Part shown: positions 54,133 to 61,398 of the stretch, piece by piece
How positions within the stretch are numbered: position 1 is the stretch's first letter
Layout of the letters: the number at the start of each line of letters is the position of its first letter
DNA from: Schauerella fraxinea
GTDB lineage: Bacteria; Pseudomonadota; Gammaproteobacteria; Burkholderiales; Burkholderiaceae_B
Assembly: GCA_030849965.1 (NCBI GenBank)
Contig: JAVDKL010000002.1
Coordinates: forward strand, 124,001-188,000
Direction: 5' to 3'
Length of the DNA stretch: 64,000 nt
Notes under the pieces: model-generated
Databases searched by the model: none
What the model was told of the DNA's origin: nothing
Seen by the model: the letters and a program-made list of their open reading frames with translations, nothing else
Position numbers and translations under genes: made by a program

Positions 54133-55062
54133 TCAGCCGGCGCCGCGCGCCTGACGGACGTTGTCGGGCGCGGAATCGTTTTTACGATTGCGATACGCGG
54201 CCGTTGCATCGCGCGTGAAGTTCGCCACGGCCGACCAGTAGGTATTGCCGCTGCGTACGGCGCTGGAATGCGAGGCGCCGTCGATTTTGACCAACCGCCG
54301 CAGGTCGGGTGCCACTTTGGTCGCTGCGGCATACAGCGCGTCGCTCATCTCGTGGGGCACGACGCGATCGGCTGTGCCGTGGATGAACAGGATGGGCGCG
54401 GTCAGGGTGGCCAGTTTATCGAGCGAATCGAACGGCTGCGTGACCAGAAAATTCAGCCCCGGCACCCAGCCGTACTTGAGGGTGCCCAACATGCCGCCGA
54501 TGCTCGTAAAACTCGACTCCACAATCAGCCCGGCGTATTCGGGCAGGTCCTTGCGCGACGCCAGGTCGATGGCGACGGCGCCGCCCAGGCTGTGGCCATA
54601 GATGAAGCGCTTGCGCGGATCGGGTTGGCGTCGGACCAGTTCGGCAAAGGCGGCCACGGCATCTTCGGACGCGGTTTCTTCAGACGGCAGGCGCGGGGTG
54701 GATTTGCCGAATCCCCGATAGTCGATGGCAAGCATCGAGTAGTCGCGGTCAGTCCAGCTTTCCATCCGGAAGGCGCTGCCATTCAGGTTCCAGCGCGCCC
54801 CATGCAGGTAGAGCAGGGTGGGCGCATTGGGCTTGGGACTCTGCCAGTACCAGGCGTGGATCTTGTCGCCATCGGCCAGAGCGATATCGAACTCTTGCGT
54901 GCCCTCGGGGGGATCGCGCCACCAGCTTTGCTGCTCGGTGACGGGCGAGAAAATCGCTTCACGCTGCCAAGCGTCCAGTTGCGTGCATCCCACGATGCTT
55001 GCTGCGATCAATAGGGTCGCGCCGATGGCGCGTTTGAGGAAGGAGCGGGACGTGGCGGGCAT
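54133..55062 (-). CDS. alpha/beta-hydrolase lipoprotein (BEM46-like)
   Basis: 309 residues. A lipoprotein signal is visible (SFLKRAIGATLLIAASIVGC, lipobox Cys near 26). Alpha/beta-hydrolase core: YLHGARWNLNG oxyanion region, nucleophile elbow YGHSLGGA with Ser near 158, Asp in HGTADRVVP and His in DGASHS. It resembles serine aminopeptidase S33/BEM46 hydrolases; substrate unknown. Between it and the deacetylase gene lie 133 bp without a gene. Confidence 0.85.
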   Translation of the reverse strand: MPATSRSFLKRAIGATLLIAASIVGCTQLDAWQREAIFSPVTEQQSWWRDPPEGTQEFDIALADGDKIHAWYWQSPKPNAPTLLYLHGARWNLNGSAFRMESWTDRDYSMLAIDYRGFGKSTPRLPSEETASEDAVAAFAELVRRQPDPRKRFIYGHSLGGAVAIDLASRKDLPEYAGLIVESSFTSIGGMLGTLKYGWVPGLNFLVTQPFDSLDKLATLTAPILFIHGTADRVVPHEMSDALYAAATKVAPDLRRLVKIDGASHSSAVRSGNTYWSAVANFTRDATAAYRNRKNDSAPDNVRQARGAG

Positions 55063-55122
55063 GAACGGTTGGACTGAAATGGCGCCCGTGGGTTCCGCCG
55101 ACCGGACGACCGGCTACGCGCA

Positions 55123-55764
55123 TCAGGGGTGGGATGACATCAGAATAGGATAGAGCGATGCGACGAGCAAGAGGGCCATCGCGCGGTTGAACCGCCGCAC
55201 AATCACTGGCGAACGCAAATAATGGCGCAAGCCCGTGCCGAACGCCGCCCAGATGCTGGTGGTGGAGGCATTAATGATGAGGCAGATCACCGCAATCAGC
55301 GCCAAATGGGCGAACACCGCGCCAGGTGGCGTATAGGTAGTCACGATACCCAGCGCCATCACCCATGCTTTTGGATTGACCCATTGGAACGCCGCCGCTT
55401 GCATGAACGTCATGGGCTTGCTGCGGGCGCTGCTGGCTTCTGCCGGGCCGGCGTGCGCAATTTTCCAGGCCAGCCACAGCAAATAGGCGGCGGCCAGGTA
55501 TTGCAAGGTGGTGTAGGCGGCCGGGTACCGCTGAAACAGCGATCCCACGCCCAAGCCGATCAGGATCAACATCACCGCCACGCCGAAACCGATGCCGATG
55601 ATGTGCGGGATCGTGCGGCGAAAGCCGAAAGTGACGCCGGAGGCCGTCAGCATCACGTTGTTCGGACCGGGCGTGATCGAGTTCGCGAAGATGAACAGCA
55701 CCAGGGGTCCAAGCAACGCGATGAACGCAGGTGAAAGCAGTGAGGCGGAATCGGGGCTGAGCAT
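55123..55764 (-). CDS. LysE/RhtB-family amino-acid exporter
   Basis: 213 residues, six membrane helices. The LysE signature SITPGPNNVMLTASGVTFGFRRT is at about 29-52, and WVNPKAWVMALG is in the second half. It exports an amino acid or related metabolite. It is divergent from a MocR/GntR regulator across 107 bp that contain clustered GGTAC/GTACC motifs, so that regulator probably controls it. Confidence 0.9.
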   Translation of the reverse strand: MLSPDSASLLSPAFIALLGPLVLFIFANSITPGPNNVMLTASGVTFGFRRTIPHIIGIGFGVAVMLILIGLGVGSLFQRYPAAYTTLQYLAAAYLLWLAWKIAHAGPAEASSARSKPMTFMQAAAFQWVNPKAWVMALGIVTTYTPPGAVFAHLALIAVICLIINASTTSIWAAFGTGLRHYLRSPVIVRRFNRAMALLLVASLYPILMSSHP

Positions 55765-55800
55765 GATAAGCGGGGCAGTGCAGGAGGGAGGCCTTCACTC

Positions 55801-55831
55801 TACCGGGTATTAGCGGTACAGTACCGGTACA
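55801..55831. promoter_or_regulatory. clustered GGTAC/GTACC operator, probable MocR site
   Basis: TACCGGGTA (55801-55809), GGTAC-A-GTACC (55815-55825, perfect inverted repeat) and a second GGTAC (55826-55830) lie within 31 bp between the divergent exporter and regulator genes. The two GGTAC copies are 11 bp apart, one helical turn, the direct-repeat layout described for MocR-type regulators. Confidence 0.6.
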
Positions 55832-55871
55832 CATCAACAGTTCAATTCCTAACTGGCCTGGTCGACCCGCC

Positions 55872-57428
55872 ATGACACTTGCACGCGCTGCCACCGGCAC
55901 GACCTCCAAACTGACCCTTGCATTGACCCCCGAGGCGACCCACGAAGCGAACCCCGAAGCGATCCACGAACGCCCCGCCTCGGCGTGGTCGCCCGTGCGC
56001 GACGCCGATCGCACGCTGGTCGAGCAACTGGTCGACCATCTGGCGCGCCAGATCGATGAGCATGTGCTGCGTGCCGGCACGCGTTTGCCTTCGATCCGCG
56101 ACATGGCGCAGCAGATGGGCGTGAGCCGGTTTACCGTGGTCGAGGCCTACGACCGGCTGGCCGCGCAGGGCGTGATTGCTTCTCGGCGAGGCGCCGGTTT
56201 TTTTGTGCAGTCGCGGGCACCGGCGCCGAGCGACGGCGGCCCGTATCTGGCGGCGCCGGAACCCATGGCGCCGCAGCGTATGGATATTCCGTGGCTGTTG
56301 CGCAGCATGTTCGGCAGCACCGTGCAACCGGGTATGCCGGGCGGGGCCGGGCTGTTGCCGGCGGCCTGGATGGACGGCGACATGGTGATGTCCGCGGTGC
56401 GCGCCGTGGGCCGCACCGCAGGCGCGAGCGTGTTGCATTACGGCGTACCGCAAGGCTATGCGCCGTTGCGCCAGCAGATCGCGGCCGGCTTGCGGCAGGA
56501 AGACGTGCCAGCGCACGCCGACCGAAATATTTTGACGACCGCGGGCGTCACGCACGCGCTCACGCTGATCGTGCGGCACTTCGTGCGCCCGGGCGATACG
56601 GTGCTGGTCGAGGATCCGGGCTGGTGCGTGGTGTACGGTCAATTGCAGGCGGCGGGCGCCAATGTGGTGGGCGTGCCGCGCCGGGCCGATGGCCCCGATC
56701 TCGAAGTGCTCGAAGCCATGGCGGCGCGTCATCGTCCGAAGCTTTTCATCATCAACACGCCCGTTCACAACCCGACGGGGCTGGCGCTTACGGCGGGCAA
56801 CGCCCATGCCATCTTGCGGCTTGCCGAGCGCTACGACTTCACCGTCGTCGAAGACGATACCTACGGCGAATTGCATCCGGGCGGCGCCGTGCATCTGGCA
56901 GCGATGGACGGCTTGCGACGCGTGGTGCGCGTGGGCGGCTACTCCAAAATGATGGCGCCCAGCTTGCGCGTGGGCTACCTGGCGGCAGCGCCCGAGCTCA
57001 CCCGCGCGCTCACCGATGAAAAATTGTTGTCGGGGCTGACCACACCCGAAATGGGCGAGCGCATCGTGCATCGCGTGTTGGTCGACGGGCCATACCGGCG
57101 CTACGTGGAGCGGGTGCGCGCGCGGGTCAATGCGGCTCGCGATACGTGCGTCGCACGGTTGCTCGAGCTGGGATTTACACTACCTTTTGAGCCGCGCGCG
57201 GGCATGTTCGTGTGGGCCGATTGCGGCATGGATGGCGAGACATTGGCGCGCGCGGGCTCGGCCCGCCAGTTGCTGCTCGCTCCGGGGAGCCTGTACTCGC
57301 CTTCCCAGACGCCATCGCCCTATATGCGGTTCACGGTGTCCATGGCGGAACACCCCGCGGTTTGGCGCACGCTGGCGCAGGTGATGGCTGACGTGCGCGG
57401 TGGCGTTTCGCCGAATGGGCGGAAGTGA
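55872..57428 (+). CDS. MocR-type GntR regulator with aminotransferase domain
   Basis: 518 residues. N-terminal winged helix of the GntR type (about 55-125: LPSIRDMAQQMGVSRFTVVEAYDRLAAQGVI) joined to a fold type I aminotransferase domain (about 165-515). The PLP lysine lies in VGGYSKMMAPSLRVGY and the Asp contact in VVEDDTYGELHP. The start is preceded by a 12-bp repeat-containing extension (residues 18-33) not usual in the family. PLP-dependent regulators of this class commonly control a divergent transporter, here the LysE-type exporter. Confidence 0.9.
   Translation: MTLARAATGTTSKLTLALTPEATHEANPEAIHERPASAWSPVRDADRTLVEQLVDHLARQIDEHVLRAGTRLPSIRDMAQQMGVSRFTVVEAYDRLAAQGVIASRRGAGFFVQSRAPAPSDGGPYLAAPEPMAPQRMDIPWLLRSMFGSTVQPGMPGGAGLLPAAWMDGDMVMSAVRAVGRTAGASVLHYGVPQGYAPLRQQIAAGLRQEDVPAHADRNILTTAGVTHALTLIVRHFVRPGDTVLVEDPGWCVVYGQLQAAGANVVGVPRRADGPDLEVLEAMAARHRPKLFIINTPVHNPTGLALTAGNAHAILRLAERYDFTVVEDDTYGELHPGGAVHLAAMDGLRRVVRVGGYSKMMAPSLRVGYLAAAPELTRALTDEKLLSGLTTPEMGERIVHRVLVDGPYRRYVERVRARVNAARDTCVARLLELGFTLPFEPRAGMFVWADCGMDGETLARAGSARQLLLAPGSLYSPSQTPSPYMRFTVSMAEHPAVWRTLAQVMADVRGGVSPNGRK
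55925..55972 (+). repeat. 12-bp in-frame tandem repeat near the start of the MocR gene
   Basis: Four units at 55925, 55937, 55949 and 55961 of GAnCCnCGAAGC, encoding TPEA, THEA, NPEA and IHER in the extra N-terminal segment. The reading frame is kept. Confidence 0.7.
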
Positions 57429-57476
57429 ATATACTGATCGACCACCTGAAAGCACACTGATCCCGAGGAGTTCACC

Positions 57477-57821
57477 ATGACCGATCTCATCAAACCGATT
57501 ACCCAGCATTTCGCGGTCGCGCCGCAACTCGGGCCGGAAGATATGGCCGAAGTCGCCGCGGAAGGCTATCGCAGCGTCATCATCAACCGTCCGGATTTCG
57601 AAGGCGGCCCCGATCAGCCCACCGCTGAGGCCGTCTCGAAAGCCGCGCGCGAAGCCGGTCTCGAAGTCGAATATCAACCGGTGCCGGGCAACGCGCTCAC
57701 GATCGGCGACGCCATCCGCTTTGCCGAAATCCTGAAGACGCTGCCAGGCCCGCATCTGGCCTATTGCCGTACCGGCACGCGTTGCACCAACCTGTTCGCC
57801 GCCGCCAAGCAGTTCATGTGA
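57477..57821 (+). CDS. TIGR01244/DUF442 family phosphatase-like protein
   Basis: 114 residues, a stand-alone version of the domain fused to beta-lactamase-like proteins (BLH family). The dual-specificity phosphatase-type loop AYCRTGTRCTNLF (about 97-109; Cys and Arg of C-x5-R) is intact, and IINRPDFEGGPDQPT and GLEVEYQPVPG are conserved. Relatives take part in sulfide or sulfur transfer metabolism, but no partner gene is adjacent. GAGGAG precedes the start. Confidence 0.85.
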   Translation: MTDLIKPITQHFAVAPQLGPEDMAEVAAEGYRSVIINRPDFEGGPDQPTAEAVSKAAREAGLEVEYQPVPGNALTIGDAIRFAEILKTLPGPHLAYCRTGTRCTNLFAAAKQFM

Positions 57822-57974
57822 AGCGGCTGTGACCGCATCGCGCGCTGCGGGCGGCCTGATTTCCGGCCCGACATGATATGGGTCAAGGTGCCGCCACACC
57901 GCGCGCGTCGCGGATGTGTGCGACTTGACCGATTTCATGTAGGATTTGGAACCTATTAAACAGGAGTTGGCGAC

Positions 57975-58439
57975 ATGTTCAAGAAAATCCTGATCCCTAC
58001 CGACGGTTCACCGTTGTCGGCGCAGGCGGCCAATGCCGGCGTCACGTTTGCCCGTTCGATTGGCGCCGAAGTGGTCGCCCTGAACGTCACGCAACCGTTT
58101 GCCGCAACGATCGGCTTCGACGGCATGGCGGCCGCGTACGCCATTACCGACGAGGATTACGAGAAGGCCGCCAGCGACCAGGCCGACAAGTATCTGAAGG
58201 ATATCGTCGACCGTGCCGGTATGGCGGGCGTGAAGGCCGAATACCGTGCCGTGTCCAACTTCAACGTGGCCGACGGCGTGGTGCAAGCCGCGCAGGAAAC
58301 CGGCTGCGATCTGATTTTCATCGGCAGCCACGGCCGCAGCGGCTTGTCCCGTTTGCTGTTGGGCAGCGTGACGGCCAAAGTGCTGTCGCTGGCCACCATG
58401 GGCGTGCTGGTGTATCGCGTGAAGGAAGATAAGAAGTAA
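57975..58439 (+). CDS. universal stress protein (UspA family)
   Basis: 154 residues, single Usp domain. The ATP-binding motif G-x2-G-x9-G-S is present as GSHGRSGLSRLLLGSVTAKVL (from about 122), and the N-terminal ILIPTDGSPLSAQAANAGVTFA is typical. It helps survival under energy or redox stress. Two weak FNR/ANR-like sequences (57873-57886 and 57925-57938) lie upstream, which would fit oxygen-responsive expression. A terminator follows at 58498. Confidence 0.92.
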   Translation: MFKKILIPTDGSPLSAQAANAGVTFARSIGAEVVALNVTQPFAATIGFDGMAAAYAITDEDYEKAASDQADKYLKDIVDRAGMAGVKAEYRAVSNFNVADGVVQAAQETGCDLIFIGSHGRSGLSRLLLGSVTAKVLSLATMGVLVYRVKEDKK

Positions 58440-58497
58440 ATCGGCTTGGCCTGCATCGCGCATGCGACGATGCACATTGGCGAAGCGGCCAGCCACC

Positions 58498-58537
58498 ATC
58501 CCCACCCGTCCTGCGTGACGCGTGGGGATTTTTTTTT
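58498..58537 (+). terminator. intrinsic terminator of the universal stress protein gene
   Basis: ATCCCCAC (58498-58505) pairs with GTGGGGAT (58522-58529), followed by nine T's. The T-run reaches the stop codon of the convergent transporter gene. Confidence 0.85.
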
Positions 58538-60245
58538 ATTGAAACAACACGACCGCCTTTTGCAGCGTGATCCACACGCCCCAGGCCAATGGAATCACCA
58601 CGCAGGCCCAAGCGGCAATGACCAGTGCTTGCGGGGTTTGTGAGATCGCTGCCGTGCCAGCACCGGCACTCGCACCCGTTACGCTGATCCCCGATCGCGT
58701 ATCGCGGACTTCGGCGGCCGAGGCGCGCTCGTGCGCCAGCGCTTTTTCGCGCGCCAGTTCTTCGTCGGTCATGAAGTATTTGGGGTTGACCGGACGGATC
58801 GCGAGGTTGCACAAAAAGCCTACGACCAACATGCCTGCGAGAATGTACATGGTGATGTCGTACACCTGTGCGCGCGGCACGCCATGGTTGAGCTGATACT
58901 CACGGATGTAGTTGACCAGCACCGGGCCGAAGATGCCCGCTGCCGACCAGGCAGTGAGCAGGCGGCCGTGAATGGCGCCCACCATCTGCGTGCCGAACAG
59001 GTCGGCGAGATACGCCGGCACCGTGGCAAACCCGCCGCCATACATCGACAGAATCACGCAAAACGCCGCCACGAAGAGCGCGAGTTGGCCGGTATGCGCC
59101 GTCCAGGGAATGGCGGCATACAGAATGAAGCCCAGAACGAAGAAGATGAGATAGGTAAGCTTGCGGCCCAACTTATCGGACATGCTGGCCCAGAAGAAGC
59201 GCCCACCGATATTGAACAGACTGATCAGCCCGGTGAAGCCGGCGGCAATGGCCGCGATGGCACCCAGCTGCTGCGGGTTCAGTGCGGTAAACGCCACGCC
59301 CGGCTCGCCGATCAAACGTCCGCCAAACACTTCCTGCAGCAAGGGCGACGCCATGCCGAGGATGCCGATGCCCGCCGTCACGTTAAGGCACAACACCAGC
59401 CACACCAGCCAGAATTGCGGAATGCCCCAGACGCGCTTCACATGCACATGGCCTTTGGTGATCATGGCGTTTTGCGCCTGGCTGGGCGGCGGCGTCCAAC
59501 CGGCGGGCTTCCAGCCGGTGACCGGTACGCGGTAGCCCATGGCGCCCGACATCATGAAAACGAAATACACAATCGCCATGGTGAGAAACGTTTGCCACAC
59601 ACCCGTGGTTCCGGGCGTGGCGTAATGGCGCATCAGCATGTCGGCCAACGGGGCACCGATCATGGCGCCGCCGCCGAAGCCCATGATGGCCATGCCGGTC
59701 GCCATGCCGCGACGATCTGGAAACCATTTGATCAACGTGCTCACCGGCGAGATGTAGCCCAGCCCGAGCCCGATGCCGCCGATCACGCCCGATCCCAGCC
59801 ACAGCATCCACATCTGATGCAGGTAGATGCCCAATGCCGAGATCACCAGGCCGCCGCACCAGCACACGGCCGACACCACGCCGGCCTTGCGTGGGCCGGC
59901 GCGTTCGAGCCAGCCGCCCCACAACGCTGCCGAACATCCCAGCAGCACGAAGAAAAGGGTGTACATCCAGCCCATCGTCGAGATGCGCCAATTGCAGTCG
60001 GTGGCGAAGAGTTCGGTAAACACGCTCATCGTGTTGGGACACGTCAACGCGCCCGCGCCTGCCGACTTGGATAGCGGCAGCCAGAACACCGAGAACCCAT
60101 AGGCCATCCCGATGCAAAGGTGAATCGCCAGTGCCGCCGGCGGCACCAGCCAGCGGTTAAAGCCCGGTCCTGCGATCGTGCGTTCCTTGCTGAGTAGTCC
60201 GGGTCGCGCGCCCGGATAGTCAAGCGTCGATGTGGCCGTATTCAT
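58536..60245 (-). CDS. OFA-family MFS transporter (oxalate/formate-type) with C-terminal extra helix
   Basis: 569 residues, longer than the usual 400-450 of the family. Twelve membrane helices; the OFA hallmark GGIGLGLGYISPVSTLIKWFPDRRGMATGMAIMGFGGGA is in the first half. Two periplasmic-looking Cys (LTCPN and TDCNW) follow the first helix. After helix 12 comes a polar stretch (about 475-535) and one further hydrophobic segment, IAAWACVVIPLAWGVWITLQKAVVLF, that resembles the separately encoded small subunit found with some OFA carriers. It is read together with fdsD and formate dehydrogenase genes, so formate uptake or exchange is the likely role. Confidence 0.88.
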   Translation of the reverse strand: MNTATSTLDYPGARPGLLSKERTIAGPGFNRWLVPPAALAIHLCIGMAYGFSVFWLPLSKSAGAGALTCPNTMSVFTELFATDCNWRISTMGWMYTLFFVLLGCSAALWGGWLERAGPRKAGVVSAVCWCGGLVISALGIYLHQMWMLWLGSGVIGGIGLGLGYISPVSTLIKWFPDRRGMATGMAIMGFGGGAMIGAPLADMLMRHYATPGTTGVWQTFLTMAIVYFVFMMSGAMGYRVPVTGWKPAGWTPPPSQAQNAMITKGHVHVKRVWGIPQFWLVWLVLCLNVTAGIGILGMASPLLQEVFGGRLIGEPGVAFTALNPQQLGAIAAIAAGFTGLISLFNIGGRFFWASMSDKLGRKLTYLIFFVLGFILYAAIPWTAHTGQLALFVAAFCVILSMYGGGFATVPAYLADLFGTQMVGAIHGRLLTAWSAAGIFGPVLVNYIREYQLNHGVPRAQVYDITMYILAGMLVVGFLCNLAIRPVNPKYFMTDEELAREKALAHERASAAEVRDTRSGISVTGASAGAGTAAISQTPQALVIAAWACVVIPLAWGVWITLQKAVVLFQ

Positions 60246-60284
60246 GAAGTCTCCTCGTTGGCGGGATTTTTTTTATACTGTGTA

Positions 60285-60542
60285 CTACGCCGTCGCGGCG
60301 GCAGGGGTGAGCCGCACACGATGTTGGGTTATCGCCTCGAGCACAATCGGGGCGAGGGTGATGTCGTCGCTCACCCCATCTGGATGCGCGCTCAGATAGC
60401 CCAGCAGCTCGCGCCGCATGCGCGGCTCCCAGAACTTGTGGATATGGTTGGCCACGCCTTCGAGGGCTTCCTCGCGATCGGGGAGCGCATCGAAGAAATC
60501 GCCGATGCGATTGGCCATGCGAATCAGATTGGCGTTGTTCAT
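60285..60542 (-). CDS. fdsD: formate dehydrogenase delta subunit
   Basis: 85 residues from ATG 60542; the longer frame overlaps fdhD and is rejected. It matches FdsD proteins: LIRMANRIGDFFDALPDREEAL, then HIHKFWEPRMRRELL, a pattern conserved in the small fifth subunit encoded with NAD-dependent molybdenum formate dehydrogenases. It is needed for assembly or stability of the active complex. It follows fdhD by 11 bp and precedes the transporter gene by 39 bp. Confidence 0.88.
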   Translation of the reverse strand: MNNANLIRMANRIGDFFDALPDREEALEGVANHIHKFWEPRMRRELLGYLSAHPDGVSDDITLAPIVLEAITQHRVRLTPAAATA

Positions 60543-60553
60543 GGTGGCGGCGC

Positions 60554-61390
60554 TCAGTCGGGAAGGCGTTGCGAGTGGGTATAAAGCGTGGCGTCGTCGC
60601 CGCGCACGAAGCCGGCCAGGGTGACGCCGCTGGTGTGCGCCAGACGAACCGCCAGGCCGGTGGGCGCCGAGACGGCGGCCAGGATCGGGCAACCGGCCGC
60701 GGCTGTTTTTTGCACCATCTCGAAGCTCGCGCGGCTGGAGACGAGAAAGGCGCCGTCGGCCGCCGGCATGCTGGCACGCGCCAGGGCACCGATCAATTTG
60801 TCGAGCGCGTTGTGCCGGCCGACGTCTTCGCGCACGGCATACAGCGCGCCGGTGGCCGTAAGCCAGGCCGCCGCGTGCGTGGCACCGGTCGCGCCATGCA
60901 GAACCTGCGCGTGCCGCATGGCCTGCATCCCCGCCAGCAGATCGGCCAGTCGCATGACGGTGGTCGCGGTTACGGGGGCGACCGGGCGCAGCACTTCGGG
61001 CAGCGTTTCCACACCGCACAGCCCGCAACCCGTACGGCCCGACAACGCACGCCGCCGCGTCTTCAACCGCGCCATGCAGGCACTGGCGATCTCGATATCG
61101 ACCACCACGCCGTCGTCACTCACGTTGAGCACGATGTCGCGCACATCGCGCGCCGCATCCACAATGCCTTCCGTGAGCGAGAAGCCCATCGCAAAATCTT
61201 CGAGATCGGTGGGCGACGCGAGCATCGTGGCGTGGCTGATACCGTTGTAGGTCAGGGCGATGGGCGTTTCTTCGGCCAGCACGTCCTGCGCGCTGGCAGG
61301 CGCGCGCCGCCCGCCCCGTATCCGCACCACTTCGGCGGCGATGCGGTCGGCGGGCAGGGGGCGGTCGAGATCGAGGTCGGTGATATCCAT
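60554..61390 (-). CDS. fdhD: formate dehydrogenase sulfurtransferase/accessory protein FdhD (FdsC)
   Basis: 278 residues. FdhD takes sulfur from IscS and delivers it to the molybdenum bis-MGD cofactor before insertion into formate dehydrogenase. The functional cysteine pair is in GRTGCGLCGVE (about 120), and EETPIALTYNG and REDVGRHNALDKLIG are conserved. In Cupriavidus-type fds operons the equivalent gene, fdsC, stands in the same position between fdsA and fdsD, as here. It begins eight bases after the alpha-subunit stop. Confidence 0.93.
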   Translation of the reverse strand: MDITDLDLDRPLPADRIAAEVVRIRGGRRAPASAQDVLAEETPIALTYNGISHATMLASPTDLEDFAMGFSLTEGIVDAARDVRDIVLNVSDDGVVVDIEIASACMARLKTRRRALSGRTGCGLCGVETLPEVLRPVAPVTATTVMRLADLLAGMQAMRHAQVLHGATGATHAAAWLTATGALYAVREDVGRHNALDKLIGALARASMPAADGAFLVSSRASFEMVQKTAAAGCPILAAVSAPTGLAVRLAHTSGVTLAGFVRGDDATLYTHSQRLPD

Positions 61391-61398
61391 AACCCAGT

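Noticed and set aside
58731-60074. 447-codon plus-strand open frame
   Set aside because: Antisense to the OFA transporter; rich in His, Gln and Arg as expected for a complement of membrane-protein codons.
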